From contig NZ_SRRT01000004.1 in assembly GCF_004784475.1 (NCBI RefSeq), positions 620,001 through 684,000 of the forward strand: a DNA stretch of 64,000 nucleotides, given 5' to 3'. Positions within the stretch are counted from its first letter, which is position 1; the number at the start of each line of letters is the position of its first letter. Below the pieces are notes generated by a model, which was not told where the DNA came from, ran no database searches, and saw only the letters and a program-made list of their open reading frames with translations. This document shows positions 24,430 through 32,662 of this stretch, one piece after another. The position numbers and the translations under genes are program-made. Origin of the DNA: Streptomyces bauhiniae. Its GTDB lineage: Bacteria > Actinomycetota > Actinomycetes > Streptomycetales > Streptomycetaceae.

Positions 24430-26556
24430 TCAGGCGGCGGGCGCCTGGGCGCGGCTGACGTCGTACACGCCGGGCACGTCGCGCATCGCGCGCATCAGGG
24501 CGGGCAGTTCGGCGGCGTCGGGGAGCTGGAGGGTGTAGGTGTGGCGGACCCGCTGCTGATTGGGGGACTCCACGGTGGCCGAGACGATCTCGGCGCCCTC
24601 CACGGCGATCGCCTCGGTGAGGTCGGCGAGCAGATGAGGACGGCTGAACGATTCGGCGACCAGGGTGACCCGGCACGCGGTGGTGTCCCCCCAGCGCACG
24701 GCGATCTCCTCGCGCCCCCGGCCCTTCATGTCCTCGACCATGGAGCACTCCACCCGGTGCACGGTCACCGCTCCCCCGCGCACGGCGAAGCCCACGATGT
24801 CGTCGGGCGGTACGGGCGTACAGCAGCCGGCCAGGCGCACCGGGCCGCCCGGCCGGTCCAGCAGTACGTCGGCGCCCCGGGGGCGCGCGGCGGGGGCGCT
24901 GCTGGCGGGGCGGCTGCCGCCGGGGCCGTCGGTGGTGTCCGAGGGGCGGGCGTCGGCGCCGGGATGGGCCGCGAGCCAGCGCTGGATGGCGATGCGTGCG
25001 GCCGGGGTGTGGGCGTGCTCCAGCCATTCGCGGGAGGGCTCGGAGGCGGGGTCCTGGCCCATGAGGAGCTGGACGGTGTCGCCGTCGCGGAGGACGGTGC
25101 CGAGGGCGGCGAGGCGGCCGTTGACGCGGGCGCCGATGCAGGCGTGGGCGTCGTCGCCGTACTGCGCGTAGGCGGCGTCGACGCAGGTGGCGCCCTCGGG
25201 CAGGCCCAGGGTGCCGCCGTCGGGCCGGACGACGGTGATCTCGCGGTCCTGGGCGAGGTCGTCGCGCAGGGTGGACCAGAAGGTGTCGGGGTCGGGGGCG
25301 CCGCGCTGCCAGTCGAGGAGGCGGGAGAGCCAGCCGGGGCGGGTGGGGTCGGCCCGCTCGCCGTCGAGGCCGGCGGTCTGCTCCTCGGCGGGCGGGGTGT
25401 AGGGGTTGCCCAGCGCGATCACCCCGGCCTCGGCGGCCTGGTGCATGCGGTGGGTGCGGATGAGGACCTCGACGACCTGTCCGTCCGGGCGGGCCACGGC
25501 GGTGTGCAGCGACTGGTAGAGGTTGAACTTCGGTACGGCGATGAAGTCCTTGAACTCCGAGACCACCGGGGTGAGACAGGTGTGCAGCTCCCCGAGGACG
25601 GCGTAACAGTCCGCGTCCTCGTTCACCAGCACCAGCAGGCGGCCGAAGTCGGTGCCGCGCAGCGGGCCGCGCTTGCGGGAGACGCGGTGGACGGAGACGA
25701 AGTGGCGGGGCCGGATGAGGACTTCGGCCGGGATGTCGGCCTCGCGGAGCACCGCGCGCACCTCGTCGGCGACCTCGGCCAGCGGGTCTCCCCCGGCCGC
25801 GTTCTGAGCGATGAGTTCGCTGGTGCGGGCGTATTCCTCGGGGTGGAGGATGGCGAAGACGAGGTCTTCCAGCTCGGTCTTGAGGGCCTGCACACCGAGG
25901 CGTTCGGCGAGCGGGATGAGGACGTCGCGGGTGACCTTGGCGATCCGCGCCTGTTTCTCGGGGCGCATCACGCCGAGGGTGCGCATGTTGTGCAGCCGGT
26001 CGGCGAGTTTGATCGACATCACGCGGACGTCGTTGCCGGTGGCGACGAGCATCTTGCGGAAGGTCTCCGGCTCGGCGGCGGCGCCGTAGTCGACCTTCTC
26101 CAGCTTGGTCACGCCGTCGACGAGATAGCGGACCTCCTTCCCGAACTCCTCCCCGACCTGGTCGAGCGTCACCTCGGTGTCCTCGACGGTGTCGTGGAGG
26201 AGGGAGGCGGTCAGGGTGGTGGTCTCGGCGCCGAGTTCGGCGAGGATGAGGGTGACGGCGAGGGGGTGGGTGATGTACGGCTCGCCGCTCTTGCGCATCT
26301 GGCCGCGGTGGGAGGTCTCCGCCAGGAGGTAGGCGCGGCGCAGCGGGTCGAGGTCGGCGTCGGGGTGGTGGGCGCGGTGGGCCTCGGCGATGTGTCCGAT
26401 GGCGTCGGGCAGCTTGCTCCGGACGGCGGGGCCGAGCAGCGCGGCCCGGCCCAGCCTGCGCAGGTCGATCCGGGGCCGGGACTTCCTGCGGGCCACCGTG
26501 GGCGCCGTGGGCGCTACCGGGCCTGGGCTCGCGGGGTTCGTGGCCTCCGCACTCAT
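24430..26556 (-). CDS. rshA: RelA/SpoT homologue (second Streptomyces RSH)
   Basis: 708 residues from ATG 26556 (GGAGG 5 nt ahead). The N-terminal HD hydrolase domain looks intact (ITHP His97, LHDTVEDT 120-127, KLADR Asp186). The synthetase domain (about 278-385) keeps Asp303 and Glu363 but departs from the usual motifs: RPRHFVSVH instead of RPKHxYSxY, GTDFGRLLVLV instead of IYDLVGIRV, and no HWKYK after AEAGV. A TGS domain (about 440-505) and a C-terminal ACT domain follow. It makes or, more confidently, breaks down (p)ppGpp. S. coelicolor has such a second homologue called rshA. The main RelA should lie elsewhere. Confidence 0.88.
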   Translation of the reverse strand: MSAEATNPASPGPVAPTAPTVARRKSRPRIDLRRLGRAALLGPAVRSKLPDAIGHIAEAHRAHHPDADLDPLRRAYLLAETSHRGQMRKSGEPYITHPLAVTLILAELGAETTTLTASLLHDTVEDTEVTLDQVGEEFGKEVRYLVDGVTKLEKVDYGAAAEPETFRKMLVATGNDVRVMSIKLADRLHNMRTLGVMRPEKQARIAKVTRDVLIPLAERLGVQALKTELEDLVFAILHPEEYARTSELIAQNAAGGDPLAEVADEVRAVLREADIPAEVLIRPRHFVSVHRVSRKRGPLRGTDFGRLLVLVNEDADCYAVLGELHTCLTPVVSEFKDFIAVPKFNLYQSLHTAVARPDGQVVEVLIRTHRMHQAAEAGVIALGNPYTPPAEEQTAGLDGERADPTRPGWLSRLLDWQRGAPDPDTFWSTLRDDLAQDREITVVRPDGGTLGLPEGATCVDAAYAQYGDDAHACIGARVNGRLAALGTVLRDGDTVQLLMGQDPASEPSREWLEHAHTPAARIAIQRWLAAHPGADARPSDTTDGPGGSRPASSAPAARPRGADVLLDRPGGPVRLAGCCTPVPPDDIVGFAVRGGAVTVHRVECSMVEDMKGRGREEIAVRWGDTTACRVTLVAESFSRPHLLADLTEAIAVEGAEIVSATVESPNQQRVRHTYTLQLPDAAELPALMRAMRDVPGVYDVSRAQAPAA

Positions 26557-26840
26557 GGGCACCTCCGGCTCGTGGACCGGCGGACGGGGCCCGAAGGGCA
26601 TACGCGGCTCAGGGTTGGCGACGTTCCCCCGTCCGTGCCGGTGCTTGATGCTATCGAGCCCATCACGTGCTACCGACCGCCTCTCGGCCAGCGTGAAACG
26701 GATCACCCATTCGAGCGACGGAACGGAGGTTTAGATTTTGCGCCACGTGCCCTCCCGTCGGCCGCGGTTTCGAACGGCCTCGCTGTCGGAGAACGGCTGG
26801 TCCCCGGCGTGCGGAGCCACCGGTGACCGGTCCGTCCAGG

Positions 26841-27722
26841 TCAGCGGGTCGCGCTTTCCAGCCACTCGGCGTCGATCTCACCCTCGGCGACGATCACGGC
26901 GGGACCCGTCATCTCGATCTCACCATCCGGTCGTTCGGTGATGACCAGCCGCCCGCCGGGCACGTCCACGGCGTACGTCGCCGGGGTGCCGGTGGCGGCC
27001 GGGTCGGCGCCGTCGCGCCGGGCGGCGGCCACGGCGACGGCGCACGCGCCCGTGCCGCACGAGCGGGTCTCGCCGGAGCCGCGCTCGTGCACGCGCATGG
27101 CGACGTGGCCGGGGGCCCGGTCGACGACGAACTCCACGTTGACGCCGTCCGGGTAGGCGCCCTCCGGGCCGACCGGCGGCGCGCTGTAGAGGTCACCGGC
27201 GTGCGCGAGGTCGTCCACGAAGGCGACGGCGTGCGGGTTGCCCATGTTCACGTTCCGCGCCGGCCAGCTCCGCCCACCGACGCTGACCGTGACCTCGCCC
27301 TCGGGCAGCCGGGCCCGGCCCATGCCGACGGTGACGTCTCCGGCGCCGGCGTCGTCCTTGGCGATGTGGACCCGCTTCACGCCTCCGCGCGTGGCGATGG
27401 TGAGGTCACCTTCGCCCACATGTCCGGCGTGCTGGAGGTAGCGCGCGAACACACGCACCCCGTTGCCGCACATCTCGGCGACCGAGCCGTCGCCGTTGCG
27501 GTAGTCCATGAACCACTCGGCCTCGCCGGCCATCTCCCGCGCCTCGGGGTGCGCGGCGGAGCGCACCACGTGCAGCACCCCGTCGCCGCCGATGCCGGCC
27601 CGGCGGTCGCAGAGCGCGGCGACCGCGGCGGGCGTCAGGTCGAGGGCGTTCTCGGGGTCGGGCACGATCACAAAGTCGTTCTCGGTGCCGTGCCCCTTGA
27701 GGAATGCGATCCGCGTGCTCAT
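26841..27722 (-). CDS. dapF: Diaminopimelate epimerase
   Basis: 293 residues from ATG 27722. Interconverts LL- and meso-diaminopimelate for peptidoglycan and lysine. The two catalytic cysteines are in MCGNGVR and SCGTGACA, and NMGNPHAV is conserved. There is no usable ribosome-binding site (GAGGG directly abuts the ATG). TACGAT lies 6 nt upstream, suggesting a leaderless transcript in addition to read-through from the membrane protein gene 49 bp upstream. Streptomyces uses LL-DAP in its wall, so DapF mainly serves lysine supply and precursor balance. Confidence 0.97.
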   Translation of the reverse strand: MSTRIAFLKGHGTENDFVIVPDPENALDLTPAAVAALCDRRAGIGGDGVLHVVRSAAHPEAREMAGEAEWFMDYRNGDGSVAEMCGNGVRVFARYLQHAGHVGEGDLTIATRGGVKRVHIAKDDAGAGDVTVGMGRARLPEGEVTVSVGGRSWPARNVNMGNPHAVAFVDDLAHAGDLYSAPPVGPEGAYPDGVNVEFVVDRAPGHVAMRVHERGSGETRSCGTGACAVAVAAARRDGADPAATGTPATYAVDVPGGRLVITERPDGEIEMTGPAVIVAEGEIDAEWLESATR

Positions 27723-27728
27723 CCCTCG

Positions 27729-27734
27729 ATCGTA
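27729..27734 (-). promoter_or_regulatory. Predicted leaderless -10 of dapF
   Basis: TACGAT on the minus strand, 6 nt before the ATG, with no Shine-Dalgarno. Confidence 0.45.
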
Positions 27735-27771
27735 CGGGGTGCCCCGGACACCGTCCGGGGGCGGACACCCC

Positions 27772-28278
27772 CTAGCGCAGGCGGGCGACCCGCCATACGG
27801 CGAGGACCGCGACGACGCCCACGAGCAGGGCGTAGGAGAGGGCGACGCGCCAGTCGGCGCGGCGGCCGGAGCCGCGCGGGGGCAGGCCGGGCCAGGTGTA
27901 GCCGACGCGGCGGGCGGCCATCATGCCCCACCCGGCGGCGCAGGAGCAGATCAGCAGGCCCAGCATGGCGATGACCGCGCCGCTGTCGCCGAAGTCGAAG
28001 GCGAGCGGGAAGGCGAACATCAGCGAGCCGAGCGCGGCCAGACCCACGATGGGCGCGAGCTGCCAGATGCGCAGCCGCCGCTGGGGGCGCAGTTCCACCT
28101 CGACCTCGGGGCCGCCCGCGAACATCTCCTCGGGCGTCGGTCCGTCGGCGACGACCACGATCGGGAGGTCGTCCGGGCCGTCGTCGGTCAGACGGTCCTC
28201 GACGCCGGACTCGTCACCGTCGGTGGTGAGGTGCTCGGTGCCTGCTGCGGTGTCACGAGGGCCGGCCTCCATCGCCAC
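27772..28278 (-). CDS. Conserved membrane protein of unknown function
   Basis: About 168 residues from GTG 28278 (GGGAGG 4 nt ahead); ATG 28272 is equally possible. The first 80 residues are acidic and hydrophilic (ESGVEDRLTDDGPDDLPIVVV). Three membrane segments follow (QLAPIVGLAALGSLMFAF, AVIAMLGLLICSCAAGWGMM, VALSYALLVGVVAVLAVW). It sits between miaA and dapF, a position kept in Streptomyces. No function is known to me. Confidence 0.8.
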   Translation of the reverse strand: MAMEAGPRDTAAGTEHLTTDGDESGVEDRLTDDGPDDLPIVVVADGPTPEEMFAGGPEVEVELRPQRRLRIWQLAPIVGLAALGSLMFAFPLAFDFGDSGAVIAMLGLLICSCAAGWGMMAARRVGYTWPGLPPRGSGRRADWRVALSYALLVGVVAVLAVWRVARLR

Positions 28279-28379
28279 GCGCCCTCCCAACTAGGACTTC
28301 ACTGGTCGATCGAAGCTCGATGATGGCACGGCGCCGGAGGCCGGGCTGACCGGTGGCGCATCCCGATGCCAGGACGTGA

Positions 28380-29318
28380 TCAGGCTGTGACCGGTCGTTC
28401 GACCAACGTCAGCGCCCGCCCCGGAAGTTCCCCGCGGTCCGCCGCGGCCCCGCTGAGCCAGTGGACCCTGGGGTCCCGCCGGAACCAGGTGTCCTGGCGG
28501 CGCGCGAAGCGCTTGGTGGTGCGCACGGTCTCCACGCGCGCCTCCTCCTCGGTGCACTGTCCGGCGAGCGCGTTGAGCACCTGCTGGTACCCGAGCGCCC
28601 GGGACGCGGTACGGCCCTCGCGCAGCCCCTGGGCCTCCAGCGCGCGCACCTCGTCCACGAGCCCGGCCTCCCACATGACGTCGACCCGGCGCGCGATGCG
28701 CTCGTCCAGCTCGGGGCGGGTGACGTCGACGCCGATCTGGAGGGTGTCGTAGACCGAGTCGTGGCCGGGGAGGTTGGCGGTGAACGGGCGCCCGGTGATC
28801 TCGATGACCTCCAGGGCGCGGACGATGCGGCGGCCGTTGCTGGGCAGGATGGCGCGGGCGGCCTCGGGGTCGGCGGCGGCGAGGCGCGCGTGCAGGGCGC
28901 CGGGACCGCGCAGGGCCAGCTCGTCCTCCAGGCGGGCCCGGACCTCGGGGTCGGTGCCGGGGAACTCCAGGTTGTCGACGGCGCCGCGCACGTACAGTCC
29001 GGAGCCGCCGACCAGGATCGGCCAGCGGCCCTCGGCGAGCAGGGCGTCGATGCGGGCGCGGGCGAGCTTCTGGTACTCGGCGACGGAGGCGGCGACCGTC
29101 ACGTCCCAGATGTCGAGGAGGTGGTGCGGGATTCCGCCGCGTTCCTCGGGGGTGAGCTTGGCGGTGCCGATGTCCATCCCCCGGTAGAGCTGCATCGAGT
29201 CGGCGTTGATGACCTCGCCGCCGAGCTGCTGGGCCAGGAAGACGCCGAGGTCGGACTTTCCGGCCGCGGTGGGGCCGACGACGGCGATGACACGGGGGGC
29301 GGGGGATGCACTGCTCAC
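28380..29318 (-). CDS. miaA: tRNA dimethylallyltransferase MiaA
   Basis: 312 residues from GTG 29318. Transfers the dimethylallyl group of DMAPP to N6 of A37 in tRNAs reading UNN codons. P-loop GPTAAGKSDL at the start, then GGEVINADSMQLYRGMDIGTAK, HHLLDIWD and GGSGLYVRG, all typical of MiaA. MiaB, encoded 1.2 kb away, adds the methylthio group to the same base. There is no clear ribosome-binding site. The gene leads toward the membrane protein gene and dapF on the same strand. Confidence 0.96.
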   Translation of the reverse strand: MSSASPAPRVIAVVGPTAAGKSDLGVFLAQQLGGEVINADSMQLYRGMDIGTAKLTPEERGGIPHHLLDIWDVTVAASVAEYQKLARARIDALLAEGRWPILVGGSGLYVRGAVDNLEFPGTDPEVRARLEDELALRGPGALHARLAAADPEAARAILPSNGRRIVRALEVIEITGRPFTANLPGHDSVYDTLQIGVDVTRPELDERIARRVDVMWEAGLVDEVRALEAQGLREGRTASRALGYQQVLNALAGQCTEEEARVETVRTTKRFARRQDTWFRRDPRVHWLSGAAADRGELPGRALTLVERPVTA

Positions 29319-29419
29319 CGCACCAGTCTCGCAAACCGCGCGGCCCCGCCGGTGGCCGACGGTGAATGACGTGCGACTCGGCGGGCAGGGGTTACGGGCG
29401 TGGCCTGGGTGATCGCGTG

Positions 29420-29445
29420 GTGTGATGCCCGGTGGGGAGGGGTAA
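29420..29445 (+). promoter_or_regulatory. Possible stress-sigma (SigB-like) promoter
   Basis: GTGT (29420-29423), 16 nt, GGGTAA (29440-29445) fits the loose Streptomyces SigB-type pattern GNNT-N14-16-GGGTA, 55 bp upstream of the small gene at 29501. This is a pattern match only. Confidence 0.35.
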
Positions 29446-29500
29446 ACGTCCCTCACAAGCGCCGCATCACGCGCATTTGGGTAGTTCCGGAAGGTGGATC

Positions 29501-29764
29501 ATGGGTCTGTTCGACAATGTGAAGGCCGCGCTCGGCCCGGCCAAGGACAAGGTGACGGACCTGGCCCGCCAGCACGGCGACAAGGTGCAGGACGGTCTCG
29601 ACAAGGCCGCGCAGGTGGTCGACAAGCAGACCAAGGGCAAGTACACCGACAAGATCCACGCCGGTACGGACAAGGCGAAGGAAGCGGTGGACCGCCTCGG
29701 CCAGGAGGGCCACAAGCCCGGCGAGGGCCCGCAGACCCCGCCCCACACCCCGCCGAAGGGCTAG
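29501..29764 (+). CDS. MT0933-like antitoxin-family small protein
   Basis: 87 residues from ATG 29501 (GGAAGG ahead). Highly charged, helical (MGLFDNVKAALGPAKDKVTD, GDKVQDGLDKAAQVVDKQTK) with a Gly/Pro-rich end, matching the Rv0909/MT0933 antitoxin family; the same kind of sequence also resembles CsbD/YtxH-like stress proteins. The toxin that would pair with it (Rv0910 type) is not next to it: the neighbours are miaA and the convergent DODA-like gene. Its stop codon overlaps that of the next gene within a CTAG. An orphan stress protein is as likely as a real antitoxin. Confidence 0.75.
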   Translation: MGLFDNVKAALGPAKDKVTDLARQHGDKVQDGLDKAAQVVDKQTKGKYTDKIHAGTDKAKEAVDRLGQEGHKPGEGPQTPPHTPPKG

Positions 29765-30462
29765 TTCCAGGCGGCGACGAGGTAGCCGACGCCGTACGGC
29801 GCCTCGTCGTGCAGCAGGGTGCCGCCCAGGCCCGCGCCCTCGGCAGCCGAGGCGAGGACCTGCCAGGGGGCGCGGCCGGACGCCTGGAGTTCGCGGGCGA
29901 GCCCGGCGTCGAGTGCGGCGAGGGCCGACAGGTCGGCGGTGCCGAGGGCGCGTGCGGCCTCGGCGTCGAAGGGGGCCGCGCGGTCGTCGAGGTAGCCGGG
30001 GGCCTTGAGCGTGCGGGAGGCGCTGCCGTCGCCCATCACCAGCAGGGCGATCCGGTCGTTCCCGGCGGTGATCTCCGCGCCGAGTTCGGCGCACTGGCCG
30101 GCGGGGAGATCCGCGTCCACGGCCACTCCCTCGACCGGCACTTCGGCCCAGCCGATGCGCTCCAGCAGCCACGCGGCGACGGCCAGAGAAGCCGGCAGCT
30201 CCGGACCGGGTGCCTCCCCGGGGCCGAGCCTCACATCCAGCTCGACGCCGAAGCCCCGGAACGAACCCCGCGCGCCCTGCGGATAGTGCCCGCCCTGCTC
30301 GGCGGGGCCGAGGACCACCAGGCGGTCGGGGCGGGCGGCGGCGAGCACGCCGAGCGCGTCCGCGCAGGCGGCTCGGGCGGCGTCCAGTTCGGGCGCGGCG
30401 CCCGCGGCGACCTCGGGGACGAGCAGCGGTGGGCACGGGCAGACGGCGGCTGCGACAAGCAT
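29761..30462 (-). CDS. DODA-like class III extradiol dioxygenase superfamily protein
   Basis: 233 residues from ATG 30462. AVCPCPPLLVPEVA at the start, VVLGPAEQGGHYP and LLVMGDGSASR match the catalytic LigB-fold family (class III extradiol dioxygenase B subunit-like). The residues that bind iron in true ring-cleaving enzymes are not clearly complete, so the reaction is unknown. TACGCT is 7 nt before the ATG and no ribosome-binding site is seen, suggesting a leaderless mRNA. Convergent with the small gene at 29501; the stop codons overlap by 2 nt. Confidence 0.75.
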   Translation of the reverse strand: MLVAAAVCPCPPLLVPEVAAGAAPELDAARAACADALGVLAAARPDRLVVLGPAEQGGHYPQGARGSFRGFGVELDVRLGPGEAPGPELPASLAVAAWLLERIGWAEVPVEGVAVDADLPAGQCAELGAEITAGNDRIALLVMGDGSASRTLKAPGYLDDRAAPFDAEAARALGTADLSALAALDAGLARELQASGRAPWQVLASAAEGAGLGGTLLHDEAPYGVGYLVAAWN

Positions 30463-30469
30463 GATCGGC

Positions 30470-30475
30470 AGCGTA
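30470..30475 (-). promoter_or_regulatory. Predicted leaderless -10 of the DODA-like gene
   Basis: TACGCT on the minus strand, 7 nt before ATG 30462. Confidence 0.45.
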
Positions 30476-30532
30476 ACCCGCCTCACCCCCGGCCCGCGCA
30501 TGCCGTGGACCAGGGATGAGGCGCGGTACGAG

Positions 30533-32059
30533 TCAGTCGCAGCCGCAGCCGCTCGTGGCGGCCGGCAGCGGCGCGGGGACGCCGATCTTCGGCAGGCCGA
30601 GCATGACTCCGGCCTTCTCTGCGGTCTCGGCCGCGTTGCGCTTCTCCCAGGCGTCGCCCGCGCGCGTGCGGCGCACGGCGAGGGCCGGGCCCTCGGCGAG
30701 CAGGTGGTGCGGGGCGGCGTAGGTCACCTCGACGGTGACGACATCGCCGGGGCGCACCTCCTCGTCCGGCTTGGTGAAGTGGACCAGGCGGTTGTCGGGG
30801 GCGCGGCCGGAGAGGCGGTGGGTGGCGCCGTCCTTGCGGCCCTCGCCCTCGGCGACCATCAGCTCCAGGGTGCGGCCGACCTGCTTCTTGTTCTCCTCCC
30901 AGGAGATCTCCTCCTGGAGGGCGACGAGGCGCTCGTAGCGCGCCTGCACGACCTCCTTGGGGATCTGGCCCTCCATGGTCGCGGCCGGGGTGCCGGGGCG
31001 CTTGGAGTACTGGAAGGTGAACGCCTGGGCGAAGCGGGCCTCGCGGGCGACCTTCATGGTCTCCTCGAAGTCCTCCTCGGTCTCGCCGGGGAAGCCCACG
31101 ATGATGTCGGTGGTGATGGCCGCGTGCGGGATGGCGGCGCGGACCTTCTCGATGATGCCGAGGTAGCGCTCCTGCCGGTACGAGCGGCGCATCGCCTTCA
31201 GCACGGTGTCCGAGCCGGACTGGAGCGGCATGTGGAGCTGCGGCATCACGTTCGGCGTCTCGGCCATGGCGGCGATCACGTCGTCGGTGAAGTCGCGGGG
31301 GTGCGGGGAGGTGAAGCGGACGCGCTCCAGGCCCTCGATCTTTCCGCAGGCCCGCAGCAGCTTGCTGAACGCCTCGCGGTCACCGATGTCGGAGCCGTAG
31401 GCGTTGACGTTCTGCCCGAGCAGGGTGATCTCGCTGACGCCCTCGGCGACCAGCGCCTCGATCTCGGCGAGGATGTCGCCGGTCCGGCGGTCCTTCTCCT
31501 TGCCGCGCAGCGCCGGGACGATGCAGAAGGTGCAGGTGTTGTTGCAGCCGACGGAGATCGACACCCAGGCCGCGTACGCGCTCTCGCGCCGGGTCGGCAG
31601 GGTGGAGGGGAACGCCTCCAGCGACTCGGCGATCTCGACCTGCGCCTCCTCCTGGACGCGGGCGCGCTCCAGCAGGACGGGCAGCTTGCCGATGTTGTGC
31701 GTGCCGAAGACCACGTCGACCCAGGGGGCCCGCTTCACGATGGTGTCGCGGTCCTTCTGCGCGAGACAGCCGCCGACCGCGATCTGCATCCCGGGGCGCG
31801 ACACCTTGCGCGGCGCGAGCCGGCCGAGGTTGCCGTAGAGCCGGTTGTCCGCGTTCTCGCGGACCGCGCACGTGTTGAACACGACCACGTCGGCGTCCCC
31901 GTCGGAACCCTCGGGCGCCCGTACGTAACCGGCGTCCTCGAGCAGCCCGGACAATCGCTCGGAGTCGTGGACGTTCATCTGGCACCCGTAGGTGCGCACC
32001 TCGTACGTCTTGGCTTCTCGAACGTCCACTGCCGGGCTCCGGTCGCTGCTGGTGGTCAT
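30533..32059 (-). CDS. miaB: tRNA-2-methylthio-N6-dimethylallyladenosine synthase MiaB
   Basis: 508 residues from ATG 32059. Radical-SAM methylthiotransferase that turns i6A37 into ms2i6A37. The N-terminal UPF0004 domain holds Cys26, Cys64 and Cys98 for the auxiliary cluster, the radical SAM site is Cys172/176/179 (GCNNTCTFCIVP), and a TRAM domain is near 400-470. The C-terminus ends in a Cys-rich SGCGCD tail. It works after MiaA, encoded nearby. TACCCT is 6 nt before the ATG with no ribosome-binding site, suggesting a leaderless mRNA. Confidence 0.97.
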   Translation of the reverse strand: MTTSSDRSPAVDVREAKTYEVRTYGCQMNVHDSERLSGLLEDAGYVRAPEGSDGDADVVVFNTCAVRENADNRLYGNLGRLAPRKVSRPGMQIAVGGCLAQKDRDTIVKRAPWVDVVFGTHNIGKLPVLLERARVQEEAQVEIAESLEAFPSTLPTRRESAYAAWVSISVGCNNTCTFCIVPALRGKEKDRRTGDILAEIEALVAEGVSEITLLGQNVNAYGSDIGDREAFSKLLRACGKIEGLERVRFTSPHPRDFTDDVIAAMAETPNVMPQLHMPLQSGSDTVLKAMRRSYRQERYLGIIEKVRAAIPHAAITTDIIVGFPGETEEDFEETMKVAREARFAQAFTFQYSKRPGTPAATMEGQIPKEVVQARYERLVALQEEISWEENKKQVGRTLELMVAEGEGRKDGATHRLSGRAPDNRLVHFTKPDEEVRPGDVVTVEVTYAAPHHLLAEGPALAVRRTRAGDAWEKRNAAETAEKAGVMLGLPKIGVPAPLPAATSGCGCD

Positions 32060-32065
32060 GGGTCA

Positions 32066-32071
32066 AGGGTA
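32066..32071 (-). promoter_or_regulatory. Predicted leaderless -10 of miaB
   Basis: TACCCT on the minus strand, 6 nt before ATG 32059. Confidence 0.45.
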
Positions 32072-32136
32072 GGCGGTCCCCGGAGGCCCTCCGTCCCCGC
32101 TCCCGGCGGCCGGTGACCGGGGACACAGCGGGGTCG

Positions 32137-32541
32137 TCAGCGCTCGGCCGGGGTCCATCCCTGGCGGCGCAGGACCGCCGACACGTCGGGCGCCCGGTAG
32201 TGGTCGCCCTTCAGGACCTTGCCGTCCTCGCGGCGGCTGATCTCGCCGGACGGCCCGACCTTGCTCATGTTGGCGCGGTGGATCTCGGCGATCACCTCGT
32301 CGAGGTCGATGCCGTGGACCAGGGCGGTGCCGTAGGCGACGTAGACCACGTCCGCCAGTTCCTGCGCGAGGTGGTCGAGCGGGCCGGTGACCGAGACCTC
32401 GGCCGCCTCCGCCGCTTCCTCGGCGAGCAGTTCCCCTCGGTGCGCGGCGAGTTCGGGACTGATCTCGGTGGGTATGGCGCGGGCGTCGAGACCGAAGGCG
32501 CGGTGGAACTCGCTGACGAGACGGGCGGGAGAAGTGCTCAT
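32137..32541 (-). CDS. MazG-like nucleotide pyrophosphohydrolase
   Basis: 134 residues from ATG 32541. All-alpha NTP pyrophosphatase fold: metal-binding Glu cluster EELLAEEAAEAAE-type (ELLAEEAAEAAE, about 37-48) and ELADVVY (Glu61, Asp64). Enzymes of this group hydrolyse (d)NTPs, often non-canonical ones, and help keep the nucleotide pool clean. The C-terminal part (KVGPSGEISRREDGKVLKGD) is typical of the actinobacterial short form. TACAGT is 6 nt before the ATG and there is no ribosome-binding site. Divergent from the TAXI gene across two DnaA boxes. Confidence 0.85.
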   Translation of the reverse strand: MSTSPARLVSEFHRAFGLDARAIPTEISPELAAHRGELLAEEAAEAAEVSVTGPLDHLAQELADVVYVAYGTALVHGIDLDEVIAEIHRANMSKVGPSGEISRREDGKVLKGDHYRAPDVSAVLRRQGWTPAER

Positions 32542-32547
32542 GCGGCG

Positions 32548-32553
32548 ACTGTA
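32548..32553 (-). promoter_or_regulatory. Predicted leaderless -10 of the mazG-like gene
   Basis: TACAGT on the minus strand, 6 nt before ATG 32541. Confidence 0.45.
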
Positions 32554-32579
32554 ACCGGCTCCTCCGACACCCCGGCCGG

Positions 32580-32588
32580 TTGTCCACA
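32580..32588 (+). promoter_or_regulatory. DnaA box 1
   Basis: TTGTCCACA, an exact match to the Streptomyces DnaA-box consensus, close to where the -35 of the mazG-like promoter should lie. Confidence 0.7.
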
Positions 32589-32613
32589 GGCGGCAGGAGC
32601 GAGGGCCGTCCGG

Positions 32614-32622
32614 TTGTCCACA
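32614..32622 (+). promoter_or_regulatory. DnaA box 2
   Basis: A second exact TTGTCCACA, same orientation, 34 bp from the first and just before the expected -35 of the TAXI gene. Confidence 0.7.
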
Positions 32623-32649
32623 GCCCTGGTCCGGCCGCTTCCGGCCTGG

Positions 32650-32655
32650 CAGGAT
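32650..32655 (+). promoter_or_regulatory. Predicted leaderless -10 of the TAXI gene
   Basis: CAGGAT, 7 nt before ATG 32663, no ribosome-binding site. Confidence 0.4.
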
Positions 32656-32662
32656 CGCCCGC

